From the NCBI RefSeq assembly GCF_014205225.1, contig NZ_JACHNB010000001.1:9529501-9593500 (forward strand): a stretch of 64,000 nucleotides of DNA, in the 5' to 3' direction. Origin of the DNA: Actinoplanes octamycinicus (GTDB lineage: Bacteria; Actinomycetota; Actinomycetes; Mycobacteriales; Micromonosporaceae). The notes beneath the pieces are model-generated. The model saw only the letters and a list, made by a program, of their open reading frames with translations. It made no database searches and was not told where the DNA came from. Position numbers and translations under genes: made by a program. Shown piece by piece: positions 9,020 to 17,112 of the stretch. The stretch's first letter is position 1. Each line of letters opens with the position of its first letter.

Positions 9020-9793
9020 TCACGGATGCTGGCTGCTCACTGAGATCACCTCGCCGGTGAGGTAGGCGGCGTAGTCGCTGGCCAGGAACGCCACGACGGT
9101 CGCCACCTCCCACGGCTGAGCGGCCCGGCCGAACGCCTCGCGCCGGGCCAGCTCGGCCAGCTCCGGCTCACCGATCACCCGGCTCAGGTGCGGGTGGGTG
9201 GCCAGGCTGGGCGCCACCGCGTTCACCCGGATGCCGTGCGCCGCCACGTCCAGCGCGGCACACCGGGTGAACGCCATCACCCCCGCCTTCGCCGCCGCGT
9301 AGTGCGCCTGCCCGGCCTGCGCCCGCCAGCCGAGCACCGACGCGTTGTTGACCACCGCTCCCCCGCCGCCCTGCGCGATCATCTGCCGCAGCGCCGCCCG
9401 GGTGCACCGGAAGGTCCCGGTCAGCGTGACGTCGAGAACCAGCCCCCACTCGTCGTCGGTCATCTCGGTGACCGCGCGCTCACCACCCAGCCCGGCGTTG
9501 TTGATCATCACGTCGAGCCGCCCGAACCCGGCCGCCGCGCCGCTCACCAGAGCCCGCACGGCGCTCTCCTCGGTGACGTCACAGACCCAGGTCAAGACCC
9601 GTTTCCCGTACGCCTCCGTCAACCGCTCACCGGTCTCGGCGAGACGCCGCTCGTGGCGATCGCTGAGGACCACCCGGGCCCCCTCGGCGAGACAGCGCTC
9701 GGCGACGGCCGCCCCGATCCCGGTCCCGGCCGCCGCGGTCACCACCACGACCTTGCCGTCCAGCAGCGCGCGCCCGGCGGGCGGGCCGGTCAC
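9020..9793 (-). CDS. ipdF: Short-chain dehydrogenase, IpdF-like (HIP pathway beta-hydroxyacyl-CoA dehydrogenase)
   Basis: This 257-aa SDR starts at a GTG that overlaps the fadE30 stop (GTGA). It has the nucleotide motif TAAAGTGIGAAVA, the NNAG motif, and the Ser/YxxxK catalytic set (NNASVLG, HYAAAKAG). The adjacency to fadE30 and the divergent fadD3 reproduce Rv3559c-Rv3560c-Rv3561. IpdF oxidises the 5-hydroxyl of HIP-CoA intermediates during C/D-ring degradation. The family call is certain, and the IpdF assignment rests on synteny. Confidence 0.8.
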   Translation of the reverse strand: MTGPPAGRALLDGKVVVVTAAAGTGIGAAVAERCLAEGARVVLSDRHERRLAETGERLTEAYGKRVLTWVCDVTEESAVRALVSGAAAGFGRLDVMINNAGLGGERAVTEMTDDEWGLVLDVTLTGTFRCTRAALRQMIAQGGGGAVVNNASVLGWRAQAGQAHYAAAKAGVMAFTRCAALDVAAHGIRVNAVAPSLATHPHLSRVIGEPELAELARREAFGRAAQPWEVATVVAFLASDYAAYLTGEVISVSSQHP

Positions 9794-10950
9794 CGGCGGT
9801 CCTGCCGGGGCAGCCCCAGCACCCGCTCGGCCAGGATGCCGCGCTGGATCTCGGTGGAGCCGCCGTAGATCGTGTCCGCCCGGCTGAACAGGAACAGCCG
9901 CCGCCAGCGGTCCACCTCCCCGTCCCGGTCGCCGGCGCACGCCACCCCGGCCGGCCCGAGCACGGTCATCGCCAGCTCGCCGAGCCCCTGCCGCCACCGC
10001 GACCAGAGCAGCTTGATCACGGAGGCGCTGCCCACCGACGGCGGCCCGGACAGCAGCCGCAGGGTGTGCGCCCGCAGCACGGTCAGGTCGAGCCAGGCCC
10101 GGGTCAGCCGCTCGCGCACGACCGGGTCGGCGGCCGCGCCGGTGCGCCGGGCCAGGGCCACCAGGTCGTCCAGGTCACGCTGGAAGCCGACCTGCTGGCC
10201 GACGGTGGCCGCGCCGCGCTCGAAGCCGAGCGTCGCCATCGCCACCCGCCAGCCCTGGCCGGGCTCGCCGACGACCAGGTCCCGCTCGGTGCGGGCGCCG
10301 TCGAAGAACACCTCGTTGAACTCGCTGTCCCCGGTGAGCTGCCGGATCGGGCGGACCGTGACACCGCTCTGCCGCATCGGCACCAGCAGGTAGGACAGGC
10401 CGGCGTGCCGGGCGGCGCCGGCCGGGACCGGCGCGGTGCGGGCCAGCACGAAACACCAGTCGGCCACGTGCGCCAGCGACGTCCACACCTTCTGCCCGGT
10501 GAGCACCCAGTGGTCACCGTCAAGCTCGGCGCGGGTGGTGACGGCGGCCAGGTCGGAGCCGGCGCCGGGCTCCGAATAGCCCTGGCACCACAGCTCGGTG
10601 GCCGCGGCGATGCCGGGCAGGAACCGCGCCCGCTGCCGCTCGGTGCCGAGCTGGATCAGGGTCGGGCCGACCATGGTGACGCCGATGTGGTCGACCCGGC
10701 CGGGGGCGCCGGCCCTCGCATACTCCTCGTGGAAGATCACCTGGCGGCGCAGCGACGCCCCGCGGCCGCCGTGCTCGACCGGCCAGGCCAGCGTGCTCCA
10801 CCCGGCTGCGGCCAGCCTGCGGGTGAACTCCAGACGGCTGGCGAAGGCCTCGCTCTCCCGGCCGGCGCCACCGGCGCCGCGCAACTCGTCGGTGACATTC
10901 GCGGCGAGCCAGTCGCGGATCTCCCGCCGGAACTCCCGGTCGTCCTCCAC
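9790..10950 (-). CDS. fadE30: Acyl-CoA dehydrogenase FadE30-like (HIP-CoA pathway)
   Basis: This 386-aa acyl-CoA dehydrogenase has the FAD/substrate loop WCQGYSEPGAGSDLA and the C-terminal motif YGGSTEIQRGILAERVLGLP. It begins MEDDREFRREIRDWLAANV, as C/D-ring FadE enzymes do. FadE30 dehydrogenates 5-OH-HIP-CoA, the first beta-oxidation step after FadD3. The gene is divergent from fadD3 across a perfect KstR2-type operator and is coupled to ipdF. Confidence 0.85.
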   Translation of the reverse strand: MEDDREFRREIRDWLAANVTDELRGAGGAGRESEAFASRLEFTRRLAAAGWSTLAWPVEHGGRGASLRRQVIFHEEYARAGAPGRVDHIGVTMVGPTLIQLGTERQRARFLPGIAAATELWCQGYSEPGAGSDLAAVTTRAELDGDHWVLTGQKVWTSLAHVADWCFVLARTAPVPAGAARHAGLSYLLVPMRQSGVTVRPIRQLTGDSEFNEVFFDGARTERDLVVGEPGQGWRVAMATLGFERGAATVGQQVGFQRDLDDLVALARRTGAAADPVVRERLTRAWLDLTVLRAHTLRLLSGPPSVGSASVIKLLWSRWRQGLGELAMTVLGPAGVACAGDRDGEVDRWRRLFLFSRADTIYGGSTEIQRGILAERVLGLPRQDRR

Positions 10951-10985
10951 TGGTCTGCCTCCCGCTCCACGCGTAGGCTCACCCT

Positions 10986-10999
10986 ACCAAGCACTTGCT
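10986..10999. promoter_or_regulatory. KstR2-type operator
   Basis: ACCAAGCACTTGCT matches the KstR2 consensus AnCAAGnnCTTGnT at every fixed position, inside a longer palindrome (CCAAGCACTTGCTTGG). It sits midway between divergent fadE30 and fadD3, as expected for the HIP regulon repressed by KstR2 and relieved by HIP-CoA. Confidence 0.9.
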
Positions 11000-11038
11000 T
11001 GGTTGACCACGGTCGTCGGCGGCGCGCGGGGAGGTGGG

Positions 11039-12535
11039 ATGACCTCGACGATCCCGGCGGCCCTGCGCCGCGCGGCGGACTCCTTCGGCTCGGCGCCGGC
11101 CCTCGGCCCGCTGAGCTGGCGGGCGTTGCGTGACGAGGTGCGGCGGGTGGCTCGCGCGCTGATCGCCGGCGGGCTGCGGCCCGGCGACCGGCTCGCGCTG
11201 TGGGCGCCGAACTCGGTGGAGTGGGTGCTCACCGCGCTCGGCGTGAGCTGGGCGGGCGGCACGCTGGTCCCGGTCAACACCCGGTTCACCGCCGTCGAGG
11301 CCCGCGACGTGATCGACCGGAGCGGCGCCCGCGCCCTGGTCGTGGTCGGCCCGTTCCTCGGCACGGACCGCCTGGCCGCCCTGCGCGCGGCCACCGGCGC
11401 GCTGCCCGATCTGGTGGTGTCCGTCCCGGACGGCTGGGCCGGCTTCGTCGCGTCCGGTGACGCGGTGCCGGCGAGCGAGGCCGACGCCCGGGCCGCGGCG
11501 GTCCGCCCGGACGACGTCGCCGACATCCTGTTCACCTCGGGCACGACCGGGCGCAGCAAGGGCGTGATGAGCGCGCACCGGCAGTCCCTGGCCGTCGCCG
11601 AGGCCTGGGCCGGGATCGCCGGGCTCGGCCCGGACGACCGCTATCTGGTGGTCAACCCGTTCTTCCACAGCTTCGGCCTCAAAGCGGGCATCCTGGCCTG
11701 CCTGGTCAGCGGCGCCACCATCGTGCCGCAGGCGGTCTTCGACGTGGCCCGGGTGCTGGAGGTGATCGGCACCGAGCGGATCACCGTGCTGCCCGGGCCG
11801 CCGACCCTCTACACCAGCCTGCTGGATCATCCGGCGGCCGGCCGGTACGACCTGTCCAGCCTGCGCCTCGCGGTGACCGGGGCGGCGACGGTGCCGCCGG
11901 CGCTGGTCGAGCGGATGCGCGAGGAGCTGGGCGCCGAGGTGCTCACCGCGTACGGACTGACCGAAGCGGTCGTGGCCACCATGTGCCGTCCCGGAGACGA
12001 CGCCCGGACCGTGGCCGGGACCTGCGGCCGCGCCGCGGCCGGCTTCGAGATCCGGATCGCCGAGCCGGACGGCCAGGTGCTGCTGCGCGGGCCGAACACG
12101 ATGCTCGGGTACCTCGACGACCCGGCGGCCACCGCCGAGGCGATCGACGCCGACGGGTGGCTGCACACCGGGGACGTCGGGCGGCTCGACGAGCACGGTT
12201 ACCTGACCATCACCGACCGGCTCAAGGACATGTTCATCTGCGGCGGCTTCAACGTCTACCCGGCCGAGGTGGAGCGGGTGCTGGCCCAGCTGCCGCAGGT
12301 CGCCGAGTCGGCGGTGATCGGGGTGCCCGACCGGCGGCTCGGCGAGGTGGGCAGGGCGTTCGTGGTGTGCCGCCCGGGGCGGGCGGTCACCGGGCCCGAG
12401 GTGATCGAGTTCTGCCGGGGCCGGCTGGCCGGCTACAAGATCCCGCGCAGCGTCGAGCTGCGCGACGAGCTGCCGCACAACGCCTCCGGCAAGGTCCGCA
12501 AGTACCTGCTGCGCGCGGAGGCGGCCGATGGCTGA
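11039..12535 (+). CDS. fadD3: HIP-CoA ligase FadD3
   Basis: This 498-aa ANL-superfamily acyl-CoA synthetase has the P-loop LFTSGTTGRSKG (about 164-175), the YGLTE motif, and a C-terminal catalytic Lys in NASGKVRK. The start at ATG 11039 has GGGAGGTGGG directly upstream and lies after the KstR2 site; upstream in-frame codons run through that site and were discarded. FadD3 activates 3aα-H-4α(3'-propanoate)-7aβ-methylhexahydro-1,5-indanedione (HIP), the C/D-ring product of cholesterol. Position and length match Rv3561. It overlaps the next gene by 8 bases. Confidence 0.9.
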   Translation: MTSTIPAALRRAADSFGSAPALGPLSWRALRDEVRRVARALIAGGLRPGDRLALWAPNSVEWVLTALGVSWAGGTLVPVNTRFTAVEARDVIDRSGARALVVVGPFLGTDRLAALRAATGALPDLVVSVPDGWAGFVASGDAVPASEADARAAAVRPDDVADILFTSGTTGRSKGVMSAHRQSLAVAEAWAGIAGLGPDDRYLVVNPFFHSFGLKAGILACLVSGATIVPQAVFDVARVLEVIGTERITVLPGPPTLYTSLLDHPAAGRYDLSSLRLAVTGAATVPPALVERMREELGAEVLTAYGLTEAVVATMCRPGDDARTVAGTCGRAAAGFEIRIAEPDGQVLLRGPNTMLGYLDDPAATAEAIDADGWLHTGDVGRLDEHGYLTITDRLKDMFICGGFNVYPAEVERVLAQLPQVAESAVIGVPDRRLGEVGRAFVVCRPGRAVTGPEVIEFCRGRLAGYKIPRSVELRDELPHNASGKVRKYLLRAEAADG

Positions 12536-13355
12536 CGAGGTGCTCTACGAACGCCGGGACGGGCTCGCGTTCGTCACGATGAACCGGCCCCGCTACCGCA
12601 ACGCACAGAACTCGGCGATGACCTACGCGCTGGACGCCGCCTTCGCCCGGGCCGTCGACGACCCCGAGGTGCGGGTGATCGTGCTGGGCGGGGCCGGGGA
12701 GCACTTCTCCGCGGGGCACGACATCGGCAGCCCGGAGCGGGACGCGGACACGTCGTTCCCGCGGCGCGCCACGATCTGGTGGGACCACACCGAGCGGACC
12801 GGCGCCGACCGTCGCTGGGCCCGCGAGACCGAGGTCTACCTGGGCATGTGCCGGCGATGGCGGGAGCTGCCGAAACCGATGATCGCCAGGGTGCAGGGCG
12901 GGTGCATCGCCGGCGGTCTGATGCTGGCCTGGGTGTGCGACCTGGTGGTCGCCGCGGAGGACGCGTTCTTCGCCGATCCGGTGCTGCGGATGGGCATTCC
13001 CGGGGTGGAGTACTTCGCGCACCCCTGGGTGCTCGGGCCGCGTTTCGCGCGGGAGGTGCTGTTCACCGGGGACCGGTTCGGCGCGCGCCGGGCGTACGAA
13101 ACCGGCATGGTCCATCGGGTCGTGCCCCGCGCGGACCTGGAACCGGCGGTGATCGCGCTCGCCGAGCGGGTCGCGGCGATGCCGCCCTTCGGGCTGGCGC
13201 TGGCCAAGCGGGCGCTGAACCAGTGCGAGGACCTGATGGGCCTGCGTGCCGGGATGGACGCGGTCTTCGGCCTGCACCACCTCGCGCACGCGCACAACGC
13301 CGAGGTCACCGGCGATCCGCTGGCCGGCCTGGATCCGAAGGCGATGCGGGAGTGA
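12528..13355 (+). CDS. Crotonase-fold (enoyl-CoA hydratase/isomerase-like) protein in the HIP operon
   Basis: This 275-aa crotonase-family protein has the oxyanion-hole regions HFSAGHDIG and GGCIAGGLMLAWVCDL, plus a long insert (about 70-105) before them. Aligned by eye to rat enoyl-CoA hydratase, the two catalytic glutamates (GGGCE and QPEIL) are replaced by Met132 and Val152. A classical hydratase reaction is therefore doubtful. It lies between fadD3 and fadE31, overlapping both, so it should act on a HIP-derived acyl-CoA. No gene sits at this place in M. tuberculosis. It could be a ring hydrolase, isomerase or non-canonical hydratase. Confidence 0.8.
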   Translation: MADEVLYERRDGLAFVTMNRPRYRNAQNSAMTYALDAAFARAVDDPEVRVIVLGGAGEHFSAGHDIGSPERDADTSFPRRATIWWDHTERTGADRRWARETEVYLGMCRRWRELPKPMIARVQGGCIAGGLMLAWVCDLVVAAEDAFFADPVLRMGIPGVEYFAHPWVLGPRFAREVLFTGDRFGARRAYETGMVHRVVPRADLEPAVIALAERVAAMPPFGLALAKRALNQCEDLMGLRAGMDAVFGLHHLAHAHNAEVTGDPLAGLDPKAMRE

Positions 13356-14431
13356 ACCTCGACCTTCCCGCCGACGCGCGGGCGTTCCGCGACGAGGTGC
13401 GCGCCTGGCTCGCCGCGAACGTTCCGGCCGAGCCGCTGCCCGCCATGGAGACACCGGCCGGGAACGCGGCGCACCGGGCCTGGGAGCGCCGGCTCGCCGA
13501 CGCCCGGCTGGCGGTCGTCTCGTGGCCCGCCGAGTACGGCGGCCGGGCGGCGCCGCCGCTGCACGCGCTGCTGTTCGAGGAGGAGTACCACGCCGCCGGG
13601 GCGCCCGCGCGGATCGGGCAGAACGGCCTGTTCCTGCTGGCCCCGACGCTGTTCGCGGACGGGACGGCGGAGCAGCGGGACCGGGTGCTGCCGGCGATGG
13701 CCCGCGGCGAGCAGGTGTGGGCGCAGGCCTGGTCGGAGCCGGAGGCGGGCAGCGACCTGGCCGCGATCCGGTCCCGGGCGACCCGCGCCGACGGCGGCTG
13801 GCTGCTGTCCGGGCAGAAGACGTGGAGTTCGCGGGCGGTGCTGGCGGACCGGGCGTTCGGGCTGTTCCGCACCGGTCCGGCCGCGCTGACCTACGTGCTG
13901 TTCGACCTGCGCGCGCCGGGCGTCACCGTGCGACCTATCCGGCAGCTGGACGGCCGTCCCGGCTTCGCGGAGATCTTCCTGGAGGACGTGTTCGTGCCGG
14001 ACGCGGACGTGGTCGGCGCGCCCGGCGACGGGTGGCGGATCGCGATGGGCACGGCCGGGCACGAGCGCGGGGTGGGGCTGCGCAGCCCGGGCCGGTTCAC
14101 GGCGGCGGCGCGCCGGCTGGTGACGCTGTGGCAGGAGTCCGGTGACCCGGGTCTGCGGGACCGGGTGGCGGACGCGTGGATCGGGGCGCAGGCGTACCGG
14201 CTGCACGCGCTCGGCGGCTCGTCCTGCTCACCCAGCATGACCAAACTGTGCTGGTCGGACCTGGACGTGGCCCTGCACGAGACCGCCCTGGAGCTGCTCG
14301 GCCCGCACGCCGAGATCGACCGCTCGTGGACCGGCGGCTACCTGTTCGCGCTGGCCGGGCCGATCTACGCGGGCACCAACGAGATCCAGCGCGACATCGT
14401 CGCCACCCGGGCGCTGGGCCTGCCCCGATGA
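13352..14431 (+). CDS. fadE31: Acyl-CoA dehydrogenase FadE31-like
   Basis: This 359-aa protein starts at a GTG overlapping the preceding stop (GTGA). It has the acyl-CoA dehydrogenase motifs WAQAWSEPEAGSDLAAI and YAGTNEIQRDIVATRALGLP. It is first of three consecutive FadE genes joined by overlaps, as in Rv3562-Rv3564. Mycobacterial FadE31-33 are reported to form heteromeric alpha2beta2 dehydrogenases for C/D-ring acyl-CoAs. The subunit identity is assigned by order and size. Confidence 0.85.
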   Translation: MNLDLPADARAFRDEVRAWLAANVPAEPLPAMETPAGNAAHRAWERRLADARLAVVSWPAEYGGRAAPPLHALLFEEEYHAAGAPARIGQNGLFLLAPTLFADGTAEQRDRVLPAMARGEQVWAQAWSEPEAGSDLAAIRSRATRADGGWLLSGQKTWSSRAVLADRAFGLFRTGPAALTYVLFDLRAPGVTVRPIRQLDGRPGFAEIFLEDVFVPDADVVGAPGDGWRIAMGTAGHERGVGLRSPGRFTAAARRLVTLWQESGDPGLRDRVADAWIGAQAYRLHALGGSSCSPSMTKLCWSDLDVALHETALELLGPHAEIDRSWTGGYLFALAGPIYAGTNEIQRDIVATRALGLPR

Positions 14432-15399
14432 ACCTGACCCCGTCGGCGGAGCAGGCGGCGTTCGCCGCCGGGCTGCACAACCTGCTGCGCGCGTCCGGGG
14501 TGCCGGCGGCCGCGGACGCCTGGGCCGCCGGCGACCACGGTCCCGGCCGGCGGCTCTGGTCGTCGCTGGCCGAGGCCGGGGTGACCGGGCTCGCCGTGCC
14601 GGCGCGCTGGGGCGGTCAGGGCGCCGAGCCGGCCGACCTGGTGGTCGCCGCCGAGCAACTGGGCCGCCACGCGGTCCCCGGCCCGGCCGCCGAGAGCCTG
14701 GCCGCCGTGCCCACTCTCCTGGCCGCCCTCGACGAGCCCGGCCGGTGGCTGCCCGCGCTGGCCGACGGCAGCCTGCTGGGCACCCTCGCCGCGCCGCCGT
14801 GGCTGCCGTACGCCCTCGACGCGGACGCCGCCGACGTGGTGCTGCTCGCCGGCCGCGGCCTGGCCGGCCTGGCCCGGGCCGGCGCCGGTCACCGCTCGCT
14901 GGACCGCACCCGGCGGCTGTTCGAGGTGGCCCCGGCCGGAACGCCCCAGCCCTGTCCCGCGATCGACCGGGCCCTGAACCTGGGCGCGCTGGTCTGCGCG
15001 GCCCAGCTGCTCGGCGCCGGCCGGGCGCTGCTGGACGCGGCCACCGAGCACGCCCGCACCCGGACCCAGTTCGGCGGCCCGATCGGGCGCTTCCAGGCGG
15101 TCCGGCACCGCCTCGCCGACGTCGCGGTCGACCTGGAGTTCGCCCGGCCGCTGCTCCACGCGGCCGCGGTGACCGTCAGCGCCCGGGACGTCTCGGCGGC
15201 GAAGGTCGCCTGCGCCGGCGCCGCGAACCGGGCCGCCCGCGTGGCCCTGCAGGTGCACGGCGCGATCGGCTACACGCAGGAGCTCGGTCTGGGCCGCTGG
15301 CTGACCAAGGTGAAGGCGCTCAGCCTGTCCTGGGGCACCCCGGCCGACCACCGGGCCCGGGTGCTGGCGGAGCTGGCCAAGGGGGACGCATGGACCTGA
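14428..15399 (+). CDS. fadE32: Acyl-CoA dehydrogenase FadE32-like
   Basis: This 323-aa acyl-CoA dehydrogenase-like subunit begins MNLTPSAEQAAFAAGLHNLL, overlapping fadE31 by ATGA. It is shorter than classical enzymes and keeps TRTQFGGPIGRFQAVRHRLAD and LQVHGAIGYTQELGLGRWL, the C-terminal helical half that builds the FAD/tetramer interface. That is typical of the second subunit of heteromeric steroid FadE pairs. Its partner is probably FadE31 or FadE33. Confidence 0.8.
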   Translation: MNLTPSAEQAAFAAGLHNLLRASGVPAAADAWAAGDHGPGRRLWSSLAEAGVTGLAVPARWGGQGAEPADLVVAAEQLGRHAVPGPAAESLAAVPTLLAALDEPGRWLPALADGSLLGTLAAPPWLPYALDADAADVVLLAGRGLAGLARAGAGHRSLDRTRRLFEVAPAGTPQPCPAIDRALNLGALVCAAQLLGAGRALLDAATEHARTRTQFGGPIGRFQAVRHRLADVAVDLEFARPLLHAAAVTVSARDVSAAKVACAGAANRAARVALQVHGAIGYTQELGLGRWLTKVKALSLSWGTPADHRARVLAELAKGDAWT

Positions 15400-16376
15400 C
15401 CGACGACCACAAGGCGCTGCGCGACGCCGTCCGGGGCCTGGTGGCCGACCGCCCGGACCCGCTGTGGCCACGACTGTGCAAGGAGATCGGCGTCGCCGGG
15501 CTGGCGGTCCCCTCGTCGTGCGGCGGGGCGGACGCCACCCTCCTGGAGTCGCACGTCGTGCTGGCCGAGCTGGCCCGGCAGCTCACCCCGTCGCCGATGC
15601 TGGGCAGCGCGGTGCTGGCCACCCAGGCCCTGCTGCGGGTCGGCGCCACCGGCCCGCTGCCGTCCCTGTGCGCCGGCGACCTGATCGCCACCCTGCTGTT
15701 CCTCCCGGACGGGGACGTCGCGGGACCGGACCGGTTGACCGGCGAGGCGACCCAGGTCCTCGACGCCTCGGCGGCCGGCCTCCTGCTGGCCGTCACCGGG
15801 GACACGCTCTGGGAGGTGGCGGCCGGCGACGTCGCCGTGCAGTCCTGCGACGTGCTCGACCGCACCCGCCCGCTGGCCGTGGCCCGCCTGGCCGGCGCGC
15901 CCGCCCACCGGCTCGGCAGCGCCCCCGGCCTGCGGTCCTGGCTGCGCGACCTGGCCTGCGTGGCGTTGAGCGCCGAGCAGGTCGGTGCCGCCTCCCGGGC
16001 GTTCGAGCTGACCCTCGCCCACGTCCGGCAGCGCGTCCAGTTCGGCCGCCCGATCGGCTCGTTCCAGGTGATCCAGCACCGCCTGGCCGAGGCCCACCTG
16101 AGCCTGGAAGCCGCCACCACCGCCTCCTGGACCGCCGCCGAAGCCGTGGCCGCCGGCTCGCCCGACGCTCCCACGCTGGCCGCGATGGCCAAGGTCCACT
16201 GCTCGGAGACCCAGCAGTCGATCGCCGCCGAGATGGTCCAGCTGCACGGCGGCATCGCCATCACCTGGGACCACGACGCCCACCGCTACCTGCGCCGCGC
16301 CCACGCCGACGCCCAGCTCTTCGACCCCCCGGCCACCCACCTCACCCGCCTCGCCGAGACGCTGCTGCCGGGCTGA
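15390..16376 (+). CDS. fadE33: Acyl-CoA dehydrogenase FadE33-like
   Basis: This 328-aa FadE subunit overlaps fadE32 by 10 bases. It shows RQRVQFGRPIGSFQVIQHRL and EMVQLHGGIAITWDHDAHRY, again the C-terminal acyl-CoA dehydrogenase half with a reduced N-terminal domain. It is last in the fadD3-ech-fadE31-fadE32-fadE33 operon; the next gene is unrelated and starts 13 bases later. Function by homology: heteromeric dehydrogenation of a HIP-derived acyl-CoA. Confidence 0.8.
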   Translation: MDLTDDHKALRDAVRGLVADRPDPLWPRLCKEIGVAGLAVPSSCGGADATLLESHVVLAELARQLTPSPMLGSAVLATQALLRVGATGPLPSLCAGDLIATLLFLPDGDVAGPDRLTGEATQVLDASAAGLLLAVTGDTLWEVAAGDVAVQSCDVLDRTRPLAVARLAGAPAHRLGSAPGLRSWLRDLACVALSAEQVGAASRAFELTLAHVRQRVQFGRPIGSFQVIQHRLAEAHLSLEAATTASWTAAEAVAAGSPDAPTLAAMAKVHCSETQQSIAAEMVQLHGGIAITWDHDAHRYLRRAHADAQLFDPPATHLTRLAETLLPG

Positions 16377-16389
16377 TTACGATCACTCG

Positions 16390-16734
16390 ATGAGCGTCAA
16401 TCCGGAACCTCCGCCCAGGGCACTCCGGCCGCGGTCCGGCCAGGAGCACCGACGGCGGATGACGGCCTACGGCTTCGGCTTCGCCCTGCTGCTTCTCCCG
16501 GCCGGTGGCGTCGCGCTCTTCTCCCTCGTCGTCCTCGCCTTCGAGGTGGCGAGTCGGGTGCTCACCCTGCTGGCGCTCGGCGCCGCGGCGGCCGGGGCGG
16601 TGTGCGGCGCGATGGCGCTGTCGGCCGCTTCCGAGGGCCGGACCGACCGCGCGCGGAAGCTGATGCGCGCCGGTTTCCTGCTCACCGCCGTCGCTGTCAT
16701 CGGGACGCTGGCCATCCCGAAGCACGGCGAATAG
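16390..16734 (+). CDS. Small two- or three-pass membrane protein
   Basis: This 114-aa protein has an Arg-rich N-terminal tail and hydrophobic stretches FGFALLLLPAGGVALFSLVV, LLALGAAAAGAVCGAMALSA and AGFLLTAVAVIGTLAI. It follows fadE33 by 13 bases and may be read through from that operon. Nothing links it to sterols. Function unknown. Confidence 0.65.
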   Translation: MSVNPEPPPRALRPRSGQEHRRRMTAYGFGFALLLLPAGGVALFSLVVLAFEVASRVLTLLALGAAAAGAVCGAMALSAASEGRTDRARKLMRAGFLLTAVAVIGTLAIPKHGE

Positions 16735-17084
16735 CCACGGCGTTGCCGCCCCAGGAACGGAACCGATCCCAGAATCTCGCGTCCTCCGCCGCCTTCGCCG
16801 CCTGCCGCGCGGCCGCTTCGGCGCGGAACGGTCGAGCGCCTCGGCGACGTGGCCCTGCTGGATCAGCAGTTCCGCCAGCGGCACGGCGGTCCCGCGCGCG
16901 GCCTCCGGCTCGTCCCGCGCGGCCGGCGCGTGCGCCAGCGCCCGCGCGCGCAGTGCCAGTCACCGCTCTCGGCCTGCCGCCGCGCCTGCGCCAGGTGGCC
17001 GTGGCCGACCAGCGCCGCGGCCACCTCGGACGGGAGCCAGCCGTCAGCAGCGGACCGGCGGTAGTCCGGCGACGGGTGGCTCAC
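16697..17084 (-). pseudogene. Frameshifted gene for a small helical (TPR-like) protein
   Basis: The reverse strand starts at GTG 17084 with SHPSPDYRRSAADGWLPSEV and continues to GDWHCAR. It then makes sense only in a second frame (DEPEAARGTAVPLAELLIQQ, GHVAEALDRS) and finally in a third (AEAAARQAAKAAEDARFWDR, FRSWGGNAVAI), ending at 16697. Each piece has ordinary composition, while the single frames become Arg-rich nonsense. Two frameshifts therefore disrupt one reading frame of about 125 codons. The 3' end would overlap the small membrane protein. Sequencing error is an alternative. Confidence 0.45.
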
Positions 17085-17112
17085 GGCGGCAGACGATACC
17101 CGCGCGCCTGAG

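Noticed and set aside
11039..12535. fadD3 starting at an upstream in-frame ATG (10598)
   Set aside because: That start would translate through fadE30 antisense sequence and the KstR2 operator. ATG 11039 has a strong ribosome site and gives family-typical length.
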